A stretch of 38,969 nt of DNA from Desulfosporosinus cupriresistens (GCF_001707885.1 NZ_MASS01000041.1:1-38969), one strand, 5' to 3'; positions 8,793-18,079 are shown, counted from the first letter of the stretch. The notes: generated by a model from the letters alone, not told the origin. Translations and numbers: made by a program.

Positions 8793-9442
8793 TGTTACGC
8801 CCCCTTTTCTTTCTGTAGCAATTTATTATAAGGATTTAACAATCGTGACCTTTGCGGTTATTATACCCACTATTCTAAGGTTGAATAGCAATGGTCACCA
8901 CTTTTACACCATTCAAAGCGCCGAGTTGCTTGGACCATATTCTACGTGTGCTGGAATTGGGGCAGGAATTGGAGCTGGCACAGGCTCGCGTTCGGTCATT
9001 CCGAAATGATGTTGCATTTCTTGTTTCTCGTAGGACGGACATGGTGTAGGGGTCGGCGTTGGTATTATAGCTGTTGCAATTTTGATGCTTATCGCTTTAG
9101 GGGAAATCTTCAGAAATAATTAAGGCTATCACCTGAAAAGTTGATAGCCTTAATTATTTCTGAAATTTTGCACCCTCAAACTCGGTTTCGCTAATTTCAA
9201 GGTAGCCAAATGCTATCTAGGGAGTCATAGGCATTCACTCGACGAAAATATAGAGAGGAACAGCCTCCATGATCATAATGGAACGCGGCTTAGAGATATT
9301 GGAAAAAACTTTTGCAGTAATTCTATTAGATTGTGACGAATTGCCCATGTTTGGGCATGAATAATGCTCAGCGGAGTTATACTGCTGAGCCAATTTATCT
9401 TGCATAGAATATTTAGTTCCGAAAATCCAATCCCCCAACACA
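8793..9442. other. Intergenic region with a possible decayed Gly-rich small gene
   Basis: No intact gene is supported. In one plus-strand frame, 8932-9123 reads a Gly-rich stretch (AGIGAGIGAGTG), then two in-frame stops (TGA and TAG), then GVGVGVGIIAVAILMLIALG and a stop. Gly-rich plus hydrophobic tail is the layout of small YjcZ-type spore proteins, so this may be a dead copy. A perfect long hairpin (9109-9164) overlaps its end, and a 7 bp stem GCTCAGC/GCTGAGC (9366-9390) lies just past the HPP-like gene. Confidence 0.35.
9109..9164 (+). terminator. Perfect 23 bp hairpin, probable terminator
   Basis: Arms 9109-9131 and 9142-9164 are perfectly complementary around a 10 nt loop. The left arm includes the TAA stop of the Gly-rich frame. 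There is no long T-run, but AAATTTTG follows, so a terminator is likely though not certain. Confidence 0.45.
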
Positions 9443-10423
9443 CTATCCAGTAAGCCACTGGGTGACCTCAGTATAAAACCAACTCAAAACAACAAACAAA
9501 AATGCACCCGTACATACCTGCAATGAATATAGTTTAAGGTATTCACCCGGTATAATTGTGGGCAGTAAAGCTATTGCCATGGCCGGGGGGAATGAAATTT
9601 TCAGAAATCGAAACAAGAGCAGCACCCCAATGACAGAAAATGCCGCAACGATCACCGTAGAGAGATGCGCCATATTATAAAGCACCTGCATACTAAATGT
9701 TCCCCATACAGCGGAGCATCCTATTAACCATAATAACCTGAACCGCTGAACGGATATCCCTTCCCTGTGCTGTATTATTTCTACGAAGGCGACAATCAGG
9801 GGCGGGGCAACAATAAATTGCCAGTGAATAAAAAAAGCAAATAAAGTAATCAAGATTACTCCTGCGTAAATACTCAACCATTTAAGAAAATTCCTATTAT
9901 ATGCAAGAAGATCTTTATCTATCGGCAGTATTTGGGAAACGTGTAGTTTTTCCTTACCGGTTAATAATGACCAGTTCTGCGGAAAAGCAACGATGACCGT
10001 CAGAACTCCGACTGCAAGAGGATAATATAAACTGTCAATTCTCAGAAAAATAGGCAAAATCGCTGCCGATATGGAGGGCGTAACGTGGGAGCGCATAATC
10101 GATAATTCTATGGACACGACAACAAAGGCTAGCAAGATAGCAAACACCTGATACTGGGAAAGAAAATGCACAATGATTATTCCCGTTACTGCCGCCAGTG
10201 TCGGCGATATGCATATAAGCAAGGGCTGATGCAGCCAGCGATGGTTACCAAGTACCCAAGTACCTACGGCTAAAGCAGCGAGTTCGGGAAAAATGATTTC
10301 TTTTTGTGGCAGGATTACCGCTGCTGTATACATAGCGATTACCAATAACACAACAGCCAGCAAGGAATAAACTTTTGTGGGAATTTGCTTTATGTGTAAG
10401 ACTATTCTATGCATTAAATACAT
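9443..10423 (-). CDS. Polytopic membrane protein, HPP-like
   Basis: A 326 aa integral membrane protein with about nine hydrophobic segments in two halves: residues 18-155, then a soluble loop around 160-185 (GKEKLHVSQILPIDKDLL), then 186-320. The segments SPTLAAVTGIIIVHFLS and HVTPSISAAILPIFLR resemble the HPP family layout, but the HPP tripeptide itself is changed to HVTP. HPP proteins are implicated in anion (for example nitrite) transport; substrate here is unknown. The start ATG at 10423 follows an in-frame stop by one codon; GGAGG is rather far upstream. It is a single gene. Confidence 0.55.
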   Translation of the reverse strand: MYLMHRIVLHIKQIPTKVYSLLAVVLLVIAMYTAAVILPQKEIIFPELAALAVGTWVLGNHRWLHQPLLICISPTLAAVTGIIIVHFLSQYQVFAILLAFVVVSIELSIMRSHVTPSISAAILPIFLRIDSLYYPLAVGVLTVIVAFPQNWSLLTGKEKLHVSQILPIDKDLLAYNRNFLKWLSIYAGVILITLFAFFIHWQFIVAPPLIVAFVEIIQHREGISVQRFRLLWLIGCSAVWGTFSMQVLYNMAHLSTVIVAAFSVIGVLLLFRFLKISFPPAMAIALLPTIIPGEYLKLYSLQVCTGAFLFVVLSWFYTEVTQWLTG

Positions 10424-10794
10424 AAGCTTTCAATTTAAATTCCTCCGTTTTGCATTCCAATTGCCAACCCAGACACCACAAGGCGCAAGGTTTGTATAAT
10501 TTCGCTGAGAATGTCAGCTTATTTAGAAAAAGTCGGCCTATGGTTGATTTGTCATTGCACATTTCTCCCCAAGGCCTAAGACTTCTTTGGTCCATCTCAT
10601 CCCTGGTACCCTACCCATCCTCCAAACGCTCCCGGCGTGGCGGTTTCATTGGGCATCTCAACATGTAGTACTAATTCTACAATTATCCTCTATTTCCTGC
10701 AATAAGAACGCAAAAAGAGCGTCCAAAAATGCTCCGTTAATTTACCCCCAACGCTCTCCGGGTAGAAGTGCCACCCATCCAGTGACCCCACACC

Positions 10795-10905
10795 AAGACT
10801 CAGTACTTAATTGCTGGCTAGGCTTTATCAATGCGGCTATTTCATGTTCTTCTTGAACTTAGCAAGACGCAATTGGTGCGTGATGATTGGGTATCGAGGT
10901 GTCCG
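10795..10905. repeat. Dispersed intergenic repeat, copy C
   Basis: Third copy of the repeat, with blocks GACTCAGTACTTAATTGCTG, GGCTAGGCTTTATCAATGC, GGCTAT, TTGAACTTAGCAAGACGCAA and GATTGGGTATCG. It aligns with copies at 1633 and 2416 over its whole length. Confidence 0.6.
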
Positions 10906-10932
10906 GAAGTTCAGAAATTAATTATGCAACAT

Positions 10933-10960
10933 AAAACTGAGGCCGATGGACCTCAGTTTT
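10933..10960 (+). terminator. Terminator-like hairpin
   Basis: Stem AAAACTGAGG / CCTCAGTTTT of 10 bp around the loop CCGATGGA, ending in TTTT. No plus-strand gene ends just upstream. Confidence 0.5.
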
Positions 10961-11082
10961 AATCAGTTAACCAATAAGTTTAAGAGAATATGAGTTTTTC
11001 CTTTTAATAGAGCTTATGTAAAATAATTATTTCGTTTTTGGTTAATAATTAACAATGAAAAACAAGGAAGGAAAATAAAATA

Positions 11083-11556
11083 ATGAAATTCCGATATAAA
11101 ACGTTAATTATTGTTGGACTATTTCTCTTAGTGGTGTATATACCTTACCGATTTACATATGCATGGTACGCTGATCCGTCGGCATGTAGTAAATGCCATG
11201 AGTCAGAACCCTATACGACCTCATGGAGAAAATCCCCACATAAAGATATCAACTGTATGGCTTGTCATGAAACCAGAGGGCCTTTTCATAGGTTTGATAC
11301 AACTATACGTGGCATACGAGATGTAGGAATTCATATCAGAGGGGATTATTCTTTTCTAACGAAATCTGTCTATTACGATTCCAATTGCATCAACTGTCAC
11401 CTAGGGGTGTTTAAACCTGAAACCAAAGCACCACTTATGCCCGATAACCATGCTAAGATTATTAAGAATGGTCAAGGGTGTAACAATTGCCATAGGGATA
11501 CAGGGCATAAAAATGGTCTTGGCATTGATGCAGCATTTGAAGCCTTGTCATCCTAA
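11083..11556 (+). CDS. Tetrahaem NapC/NrfH-type cytochrome c
   Basis: A 157 aa protein with an N-terminal membrane anchor (residues 7-27) and four CxxCH haem sites: CSKCH (35-39), CMACH (58-62), CINCH (102-106) and CNNCH (133-137). This is the layout of NapC/NrfH quinol dehydrogenases, which pass electrons from menaquinol to periplasmic or extracellular-face reductases. It is shorter than typical NapC (about 180-200 aa), close to NrfH length. No partner reductase gene (nrfA, napA) is adjacent, so its electron acceptor is unknown; the cbb3-type oxidase 3.3 kb away is a possible but unproven partner. The ATG has AAGGAAGG about 10 nt upstream. Confidence 0.85.
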   Translation: MKFRYKTLIIVGLFLLVVYIPYRFTYAWYADPSACSKCHESEPYTTSWRKSPHKDINCMACHETRGPFHRFDTTIRGIRDVGIHIRGDYSFLTKSVYYDSNCINCHLGVFKPETKAPLMPDNHAKIIKNGQGCNNCHRDTGHKNGLGIDAAFEALSS

Positions 11557-11783
11557 GATGACGATATTATAATCTTTATAATTGTTAGATAACATCCTAA
11601 CCTCATAAAACAGCAAATGCAGGCTTAAAGAGGGTGAATTTGCAAAGTATGACTCCGTGTTTGATTTTCCGTTGTATCAGTGTGAGTAATGGATTAGCTA
11701 TATTGAAGATACATTGTGGACTGGGCTAAACTGAAGTGCATCACTTAAAAGCAATTAATATTTCAGAAGGGGGCAAAAACAAG

Positions 11784-12386
11784 ATGATCGAAGACCAATT
11801 TAAGGAAAGATATAAAACAGGAAATACTCCTTGGGATAATGGTAAACCTGATTTCAACCTTATTCATACTGTAACAACGATGGACATAAAACCTTGTTAT
11901 GTATTGGAAATCGGATGTGGAACTGGCAATAACTCCATATGGCTTGCCCAAGAAAACTTTGATGTTATCGGTATCGATTCTTCGGAGATTGCAATACAGA
12001 AAGCTTTAGAGAAAGCTTCAAAAGCCAATGTCAATTGTACCTTTATTGAGATTAACTTTCTTAAAAACAAAATTGAAGGCGCACCATTTAGCTTTGTGTT
12101 TGATAGAGGTTGTTTTCATGTGTTTAATTCGGATCAAGAACGAAAAATCTTTGTTGAAAATGTATCAGCTCATTTAGAGAAAGACGGCCTATGGTTGAGT
12201 ATTGTTGGCAACGCTGATGAACAACGCGATCACCCAGGTCCACCCCAGCGTACTGCCAGAGATATTATTAACTCAGTGGAACCCTACTTCGAAATTCTTT
12301 CGCTCGTTTCAAGTCATTTCGAATCAGACCGCCCGAACCCTCCTAGAGCCTGGGTTTGTCTAATGCAGAAAAGGAATTCTTTGTAA
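11784..12386 (+). CDS. Class I SAM-dependent methyltransferase, TPMT/TehB-like
   Basis: A 200 aa cytosolic methyltransferase. SAM-binding motif I is VLEIGCGTG at residues 40-48, followed by the acidic end of strand 2 in VIGIDSS. The N-terminal RYKTGNTPWDNGKPDF block is typical of the thiopurine-methyltransferase/TehB group, which often acts on small toxic molecules such as tellurite or thiols; the substrate is not known here. The ATG at 11784 is chosen because AAGGGGG lies about 10 nt upstream; the longer frame from 11736 lacks such a site. It is a single gene. Confidence 0.8.
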   Translation: MIEDQFKERYKTGNTPWDNGKPDFNLIHTVTTMDIKPCYVLEIGCGTGNNSIWLAQENFDVIGIDSSEIAIQKALEKASKANVNCTFIEINFLKNKIEGAPFSFVFDRGCFHVFNSDQERKIFVENVSAHLEKDGLWLSIVGNADEQRDHPGPPQRTARDIINSVEPYFEILSLVSSHFESDRPNPPRAWVCLMQKRNSL

Positions 12387-12645
12387 AAGACTTGGTTAAT
12401 CCCCCTTGACGGTTGGAAAGGAACTGTAGTATCTTTTCCACAAGTAGCTCAAACAGCTGGGAACATTTGGCGTTCTTAAAGAAAGAAAGGGGGATCACTA
12501 TTAAATCAGTTTGGGCCAAGATAGACCTAAGAAACTCAATCAATCTCCATAAGGACACTACTATTTAACAATAAAACAGAGGATAAGTATTTTATATGAT
12601 AAATAATTAAATCTGATTTTCCTGCCCTAGCTGCACAATCTTCAA

Positions 12646-13479
12646 CTAAAACCAGAGTCCGACAAGACCCTTATATAAAATACGTCCTCCAGCAAAGACC
12701 AAAGCCGCCGCAAGAGAGAGCATAATCACCGATCCCTTGATGCGTTTCGAGATACGTGCGCCTATCTGCGCTCCTATAATCGATCCTATAGCGATACTCA
12801 GCGAAATTGTCTCCATTTTTACGAGTGAACTAGCTGTCAAGTGAACCAATAAACTCGTCAGCGACGAAAAGACCAACACAAAATGGGAAGTCGCAGTAGC
12901 AAAATGAGCAGGAAAGCCTAAAAACACAAGCGCTGGTACATGAACAATACCGCCCCCGATGCCGAGCAAACCCGATAAGAAGCCTACCATCAAACTTATT
13001 AGTACTCCAGCGAGCATATTGAAGGAGAATGCCGCCTCATTTCCCTCACCATCTATAAGCCGTCTAATGGCACGAAAGTTGCCTTTTTTGTCAATAGGAG
13101 CAAAGTTGTTGCCCATTCGGCTCTTTAGAATAATAAAGGAAGCAAAGATGAGCATTGATGCACCGAAAATCGTATCGAACATCTCTCTCGGCATCATTGT
13201 CGTGAGAATAGTGCCAATTATTGAGCAGGGTAACGTCGCTAAAGCAAATATTATCCCCGTTTTATAATCTATCCGTTTCATGCGCGCATAGGCAAATGAG
13301 CCAGAGGAAGAATTAAAAAATACCGTTGTCATTGAGATTGCCGTAATTGTCTGAGCCGACATTGTGGGGTAATAGATGAGCAATATCGGTGTCAGCAAAA
13401 AACCGCCGCCCGCACCAATTAGTGTGCCGAAAGAACCTACAATCACACCTAGGAAAACAAAAACGCTTATTGATACCAA
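12646..13479 (-). CDS. TauE/SafE (TSUP) family anion exporter
   Basis: A protein of 278 aa with about eight membrane helices in two related halves, each carrying a glycine-rich turn: FGTLIGAGGGFLLTPIL near the start and LSGLLGIGGGIVHVPAL in the middle. This is the TSUP (TauE/SafE) signature, and members move sulfite, sulfonates or other organic anions across the membrane. The start is taken as TTG at 13479, since GAGGG lies 6 nt upstream and the family usually begins just before the first helix. A GTG at 13569 gives 307 aa with 30 unsupported residues. No sulfur-oxidising or sulfonate genes adjoin it. Confidence 0.8.
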   Translation of the reverse strand: MVSISVFVFLGVIVGSFGTLIGAGGGFLLTPILLIYYPTMSAQTITAISMTTVFFNSSSGSFAYARMKRIDYKTGIIFALATLPCSIIGTILTTMMPREMFDTIFGASMLIFASFIILKSRMGNNFAPIDKKGNFRAIRRLIDGEGNEAAFSFNMLAGVLISLMVGFLSGLLGIGGGIVHVPALVFLGFPAHFATATSHFVLVFSSLTSLLVHLTASSLVKMETISLSIAIGSIIGAQIGARISKRIKGSVIMLSLAAALVFAGGRILYKGLVGLWF

Positions 13480-13960
13480 TATAATCCCTCGTTTTATCGT
13501 GTTATCATTCTGCGCAGCATTATTAGGGGGAACGATGCAGGCAGACTCTTTTAAGATAAACAAGTTCACACCAGAAGGGAAATCGAAAGTGTATCAGACT
13601 TCGAATTTATGTACCTCACTAAAAATCCAGTAACAAACCGAAGTATTGAGTATAATGACAACTGAATATCCCTATTTTCTACCCAAAGTAGAAGGTGTGG
13701 AAAATGGTTTTCATTGCCATCGTATCCTTCCAATGTCGGTGGTTGAGATAAATACAGTAAGCTAGTCATAATTTCTCCGGATATTAACAGATTGATACAT
13801 GCAACCAAATCCGAAACAATTCATTAAATACTGGCGAAACTTGAACTATCCATAAAGCAGATAGCCAAAGTGAATAAATTCCAGAGTAAGAGTAGGAAAT
13901 ATTGTGATATAAGGAAGTGCCATTCATGCATATATTAAGACACTCCGGTGAAATCCTGTT
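13480..13960. other. Intergenic region, no supported gene
   Basis: About 480 bp between the exporter and the GerAB gene. One minus-strand frame (13566-13808, 80 aa) is open but has no recognisable domain and a poor start, so I do not call it. Confidence 0.4.
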
Positions 13961-15052
13961 TCATTTAGCACCAGTTCTCTTCTTGCGCGAGACTATCCAA
14001 AGGGTTAGTATCCAAACAGACGTAAAGGGCAAAATCACATAACGTTCAACGAACCCAATTTCCACAATTAAAATATGTCCTTTTAAAAGCCCAAAGGAAA
14101 CTCCCAAAAATACGGTGCCAACTGCGAGTTTCCATTTCATTCCCTTCAAGTTAAAGACGGTTTCTATACCCCAAACAGTTGCGAAAAAAAAGCCACTAAT
14201 TTTAATTACCCAAGCTCCGAGCCAAACACCCATAAATAAGGATTCTATCCCCGAAACCGTCCGGCTTATTTCCACTATCTTTCCTAATACAAGTAAACCG
14301 TAGCTCAAACGAATGGTTTCTGCAGGTCCAAAAACTAGAATTTGGATTAAGGCAACCAATGTATCTACTATCCCCACTAAAAAAACAGCTCGCCAAACCC
14401 CTGTTTTCAATTGGGCAAACTCTTGCTCGCCGGTGGGTAAAAAAGCAACAATTCCTGCTGAGATTAAGCAGTATGACATTGAAAATGGCATTACTGTGAG
14501 CACACCGGGGAAAAGAGGTTTCAATCCCTCACTCAAAATAGGCAATAGTTCTCCTTGTTCAATCCGAGGTATGGCGAGAGCAACATTCAAAACCAATGCG
14601 ATTAAAATCACGGGGAAAAGTACTTCAGAAAAGCGTGCAAGCACTTCAATTCCAGAGCTTGCCAGGTATAGAACGAGCAGAAGTCCTCCTACATAGAACA
14701 CCCAGAGGGGCATTAATGGCATAATCGATCGCTGGAAGCCGTTCCCCAATTGGGCCAGTAACAATCCACCAAAGTACCCTACGATTAAAATGTAAATGCA
14801 CCCTATAATTTTCCCTATCCATCTTCCAAAGAGTGTTTCTGAAATCTGTAATAAATTTTTGCGAGGATACTGAGCTGAAAGTGAAAGTACCATTAACCCA
14901 TAAGGAACTCCAACAGCAAATCCCGGTAAGACGACCATCCAACCATCCCGTCCAGAGGCTAGGGTAACATTCGATGCTAAGGGGAGAAATGTTACACCCA
15001 TGAGTACGGCTGCCCCTAAGGTCAGGAATTGATGCGTCGATATTCTTTCCAT
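13961..15052 (-). CDS. Spore germination permease, GerAB family
   Basis: A 363 aa inner-membrane protein with about ten helices. The N-terminal block ISTHQFLTLGAAVLMGVTFLPL and the repeated GRWIGKIIGCIYILIVGYFGG pattern match the GerAB/GerKB/YndE permease family (APC superfamily), the B subunit of nutrient germinant receptors in the spore inner membrane. A receptor normally needs GerAA- and GerAC-type partners, but none are found nearby, so this is an orphan B subunit. The ATG at 15052 has GGAAAGGG about 11 nt upstream. It implies a spore former. Confidence 0.88.
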   Translation of the reverse strand: MERISTHQFLTLGAAVLMGVTFLPLASNVTLASGRDGWMVVLPGFAVGVPYGLMVLSLSAQYPRKNLLQISETLFGRWIGKIIGCIYILIVGYFGGLLLAQLGNGFQRSIMPLMPLWVFYVGGLLLVLYLASSGIEVLARFSEVLFPVILIALVLNVALAIPRIEQGELLPILSEGLKPLFPGVLTVMPFSMSYCLISAGIVAFLPTGEQEFAQLKTGVWRAVFLVGIVDTLVALIQILVFGPAETIRLSYGLLVLGKIVEISRTVSGIESLFMGVWLGAWVIKISGFFFATVWGIETVFNLKGMKWKLAVGTVFLGVSFGLLKGHILIVEIGFVERYVILPFTSVWILTLWIVSRKKRTGAK

Positions 15053-15254
15053 AGTTACTCTTACCCTTTCCTGTGATTGTTCCTCAACATCTTTCTCTCA
15101 CTTAATTTGCCCGACAACGAGTCTATTATCCGCAGGTCTTCCAGCAATTTAGCCTAGTAGAGTACATTATTCTCGTGACGATATTAATTTGGTTATAACC
15201 ATTATGGGATATCCTTAATCCGATGGATTTAAAAAATTTTTTATTTTTTTCTTG

Positions 15255-15638
15255 TTACTGGAAAGCATCTCTGGGTTCTCCAAGCCATTCGCCTACTATT
15301 TTCCAGAAACCTTTGTATTTTTTTGGATTTTTGTATTTTAAATAAAACGGATACCACATTATAATTAGGCTAAATAATAACAAATATGTTATCATTGCCG
15401 CAAATCCTATAAGCGAATTACCTGTAAATACTTGAAACCCAGACCTAACAGATTCAGACACAAATATATTTAAAACAAAAACTGTTCCGTACCTATTTCT
15501 AAATAAATCACCTATCAATTTCCACATCCCTTTGTACTTTTCCGATTTATAGTCACGCAAATAAAAAGGATATAATGCAATAAAGACAAATATAATTATG
15601 ACTGGAATATATATTATTAACCATAGAGAGTAATCCAT
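15255..15638 (-). CDS. Small membrane protein with an internal repeat
   Basis: A 127 aa protein with membrane helices at about residues 5-26 and 74-98 and a weaker one between. Two cytoplasmic-loop motifs are repeats of each other: YPFYLRDYKSEKYKGMWKLI and YPFYLKYKNPKKYKGFWKIV, each following a helix, so the gene arose by internal duplication. I know no function. The start ATG at 15638 has AAAGGAG upstream; a longer frame to 15785 runs into the intron remnant and is rejected. Confidence 0.6.
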   Translation of the reverse strand: MDYSLWLIIYIPVIIIFVFIALYPFYLRDYKSEKYKGMWKLIGDLFRNRYGTVFVLNIFVSESVRSGFQVFTGNSLIGFAAMITYLLLFSLIIMWYPFYLKYKNPKKYKGFWKIVGEWLGEPRDAFQ

Positions 15639-15689
15639 GCAAAAAACTCCTTTTGTTCTTAAGTACTGATTTCGTGCATTTGAAAAAGG

Positions 15690-16104
15690 TTGTCGGGTAA
15701 AGGACTGGCGCGGTATCGGATTCCGACCCGTTTCCAACCCCTCCCCATAAGAACTGCTCGTGAGGTTTTCCCTCAAGCAGCTCACCCAGTAAACTTCATC
15801 ATAAGGGTTATGAGACCTATTGAGTGGTAGACACTTTCATCGAAATGCCTCAACGCTTCTGACTCCGTTTTCTTCTCGTCAGCAGGGTTCGAATTTTCAT
15901 CTCTGTATAGTCACGCACTTCACTGAAGGCGCGACTATAATTCCCGACCCGAAAGTAGTTCACCCATCCGGCTAGCGTGGCATTAACTTGTTTCACTATG
16001 TCCTTTGCCGTTGTTGCTCCTCCATGTTTAAGCTTACTTCTTGGTTCACTTTTGAGCATTCTCTTCAGATGCTCTATATCCCTAAAGTGACTTAATAAAG
16101 ACAA
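15690..16104 (-). mobile_element. Group II intron 3' remnant
   Basis: Minus-strand remnant that holds the C-terminal part of the maturase followed by domain V and the 3' end of the intron RNA. The 5' RNA domains and most of the ORF are absent. The domain V hairpin (15751-15783 on the plus strand) is GAGCTGCTTGAGGGAAAACC and onwards on the minus strand, with the GAAA-type apical loop and the flanking complement. Domain VI and a TTTACCCGAC end follow. The exact 3' boundary is estimated. Confidence 0.7.
15850..16104 (-). pseudogene. Group II intron maturase, C-terminal fragment
   Basis: 84 codons that match the end of a group II intron reverse transcriptase/maturase: VNATLAGWVNYFRVGNYSRA and EMKIRTLLTRRKR are the thumb/maturase (GIIM) block that binds the intron RNA for splicing. 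The whole reverse transcriptase part with its YADD motif is missing and no start codon with a ribosome binding site is present, so it is not functional by itself. Confidence 0.8.
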
Positions 16105-16505
16105 CGCTAAATAATCGGTTATATTATCAGTAATCTTAGTTTTTTCACTAATATCAATAATCGAAATTTATATGAATGTTCTGTCCTTTAGTTTCACTCA
16201 ACCACTTATTAATAATTGTATTCGCCCCCAACACCATTGTGTACCTACATAAATATTAGTTAATATTTTCAAATTCCAGAAGAGGCTGCTACATATAAAT
16301 TTCCGCATTTCCTAACCAAATGTAAATATTCAACAAATATACCTAATTTCCTGCAAGGATTAACAATCTGTTAGTTGTTTCTGAATGAGACTGGTTCTAT
16401 GCCAAAGTAGTGAAGCAACTTTTCCTCCCATGCACAGTCAGTAAACAATGTCCCTCAGCTTTCATACTTTATTATGACAATATTTGTAAACACGGGGGAC
16501 CCAAA
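16105..16505. other. AT-rich intergenic region
   Basis: About 400 bp upstream of the beta-propeller gene. No gene or RNA structure is seen. It may hold the promoter of that gene, but no convincing -35/-10 pair was found. Confidence 0.4.
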
Positions 16506-18032
16506 ATGCCACATTTTCATAATTTAACTCGGGTGAATGGATTAAATTTGAGTAACCTTAACAATGCAAGGCAAAATAACTACGCATGGTCCATGAGTGA
16601 CCTAGGAGATTTTATCTATGTTGGTACCGGCAGAAATATACTGATAAATATAATTAAATCCATTGAGCCGATGACTAAACTTCCTGTTCTAATTGAGCCA
16701 GACCCGATAGACAATCGGGCTGAAATTTGGAGATTCAAAAAGGATGGGTATCAGCCATGGCAAATAGTTTATAAAGCACCTAAGGACTCTGGCATTACAG
16801 GTTTCAGATTTATGATTAAGCATGAACCTTTTGGAGGAAGCCCTTGCCTTTTTGCAGCGACTTTCGGGAGCAAAGTGCAAATATTAAAAACCACTAACGG
16901 TGTAAATTGGTTTATCTTGCCTGACAACGTTTTGCAGGGAACCTCATCAAGAGCAATGGTAATACAGAAAGGCAAAGTATATGTTTCTACCATAGATGAA
17001 TTAAGCCAAACTCCAACTCCTCTGCTATATAGTAGTAAGGATCCAGAATTTTACTCATGGGAAAGTCTTATAGACGTAACCGCAACTGGCTTTGACCCTG
17101 CTAAAAACCCAACAGGTGCTATAAGTAATATGGCTGTATTTAACAACAAGATATACGTTGGCATAGGTGATTCAGGTGGGGCTCAAGTTTGGAGAACTAA
17201 TGGACCAGAACCAAAACTGAATGACTGGACACTTATTGTTGATAAAGGTTTTGGAGATCCTGCAAATAAGTACACTCTAAGCTTTGGTGTATTTAAAAAC
17301 CATCTTTATGTAAGCGGTACAAAGGAATTGCCGTTAGCTTGGTTTATGCCAATGGGCTGCGACATCATAAGAATAAGTAAGAATGACGAATGGATATTAA
17401 TCGTAGGCGGGAACTCATTTTTACCCCTGACTGCATCATCAGGAGGTGTACAAAAAGGCGTATCCGGCCTTGGTTCTGGATTTAATAATCCATTTAATGT
17501 GTATGCTTGGCAGATACAGGAATATCATGACCAACTGCTTATCAGTACTTTTGATGATTCCATCAATATGGAAGTGATTCTTAATACTCTTCTGGCAAAC
17601 AAACTTGCATTAGAGCAACTAATAGGTAAAACCGTAACAAACTTATTAATAGAAATATATGAGAGTGTTGTAGGAATATTAAGAGCTATTAAATATCCAA
17701 TAGGATTTGATTTGTATATCTCTGAGGACGGCGTTCATTTCAGTTCAATTTTCCTGAATGGGCTTAACAATCCGAATAATTATGGCGGAAGAATACTCTA
17801 TGTAGACGGCCATGAAAAGCTATACCTTGGAACGGCTAACCCATTCCAGGGTTGTGAAGTCTGGAGAACACGCGAAATTGACGATGATGATAGAAGATCG
17901 TGCGGTAAGGACCATTACAAAAGCCTTGGGTTAATTAGGGAAATTATATGTGACAAGTACGATATTATCAGTCAAAATGTGCCTGCAATCCTTAAATTTC
18001 TACCAAAAGAGCATTATCACAGATTTTTTTAA
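16506..18032 (+). CDS. Beta-propeller-like protein, unknown function
   Basis: A 508 aa protein with repeated blades of the form (I/L)Y(V/L)GTG...(A/E)(E/V)WR: DFIYVGTGRN with AEIWRF, YVGIGDSGGAQVWRTNG and LYLGTANPFQGCEVWRT, plus degenerate units such as LFAATFGSKVQILKTTNG and VYVSTIDE. This suggests a six- or seven-bladed propeller, but no enzyme motif, signal peptide or membrane helix is visible, so it is predicted cytosolic. The ATG at 16506 is chosen for its ribosome binding site ACGGGGGA about 7 nt upstream; a longer frame to 16410 is not supported. It is monocistronic, ending in a terminator. Function unknown. Confidence 0.7.
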   Translation: MPHFHNLTRVNGLNLSNLNNARQNNYAWSMSDLGDFIYVGTGRNILINIIKSIEPMTKLPVLIEPDPIDNRAEIWRFKKDGYQPWQIVYKAPKDSGITGFRFMIKHEPFGGSPCLFAATFGSKVQILKTTNGVNWFILPDNVLQGTSSRAMVIQKGKVYVSTIDELSQTPTPLLYSSKDPEFYSWESLIDVTATGFDPAKNPTGAISNMAVFNNKIYVGIGDSGGAQVWRTNGPEPKLNDWTLIVDKGFGDPANKYTLSFGVFKNHLYVSGTKELPLAWFMPMGCDIIRISKNDEWILIVGGNSFLPLTASSGGVQKGVSGLGSGFNNPFNVYAWQIQEYHDQLLISTFDDSINMEVILNTLLANKLALEQLIGKTVTNLLIEIYESVVGILRAIKYPIGFDLYISEDGVHFSSIFLNGLNNPNNYGGRILYVDGHEKLYLGTANPFQGCEVWRTREIDDDDRRSCGKDHYKSLGLIREIICDKYDIISQNVPAILKFLPKEHYHRFF

Positions 18033-18056
18033 ATTATTTTCAAAAAGAGTAACGTC

Positions 18057-18079
18057 AAAAGCCACATTGTGTGGCTTTT
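18057..18079 (+). terminator. Rho-independent terminator
   Basis: Stem AAAAGCCACA / TGTGGCTTTT of 10 bp around TTG, 25 nt after the stop of the propeller gene. Confidence 0.85.

Larger units (their letters stand above)
10424..11082. other. Intergenic region with repeat copy C and an orphan hairpin
   Basis: About 660 bp without a supported gene. It holds repeat copy C (10795-10905), a short related block near 10620-10665 (CTCCCGGCGTGGCGG) and a terminator-like hairpin at 10933-10960 with no gene ending before it on the plus strand, which suggests lost coding sequence. Confidence 0.4.

Noticed and set aside
8761..9009. Plus-strand frame of 82 codons with a Gly-rich end
   Set aside because: Its first part overlaps the start of the 104 aa gene and has no ribosome binding site; only the Gly-rich end looks meaningful, and it is reported as decayed.
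9235..9458. Two minus-strand frames of 61-68 codons after the HPP-like gene
   Set aside because: No domain or ribosome binding site; they overlap each other in different frames.
12399..12495. Inverted ATCCCCCTT / AAGGGGGAT, about 80 nt apart
   Set aside because: Short arms with a long spacer and no further support.
13566..13808. Minus-strand frame of 80 codons ending in GTGA with the exporter's upstream GTG
   Set aside because: No recognisable protein; the exporter has a better start at 13479, so the overlap is not evidence of coupling.
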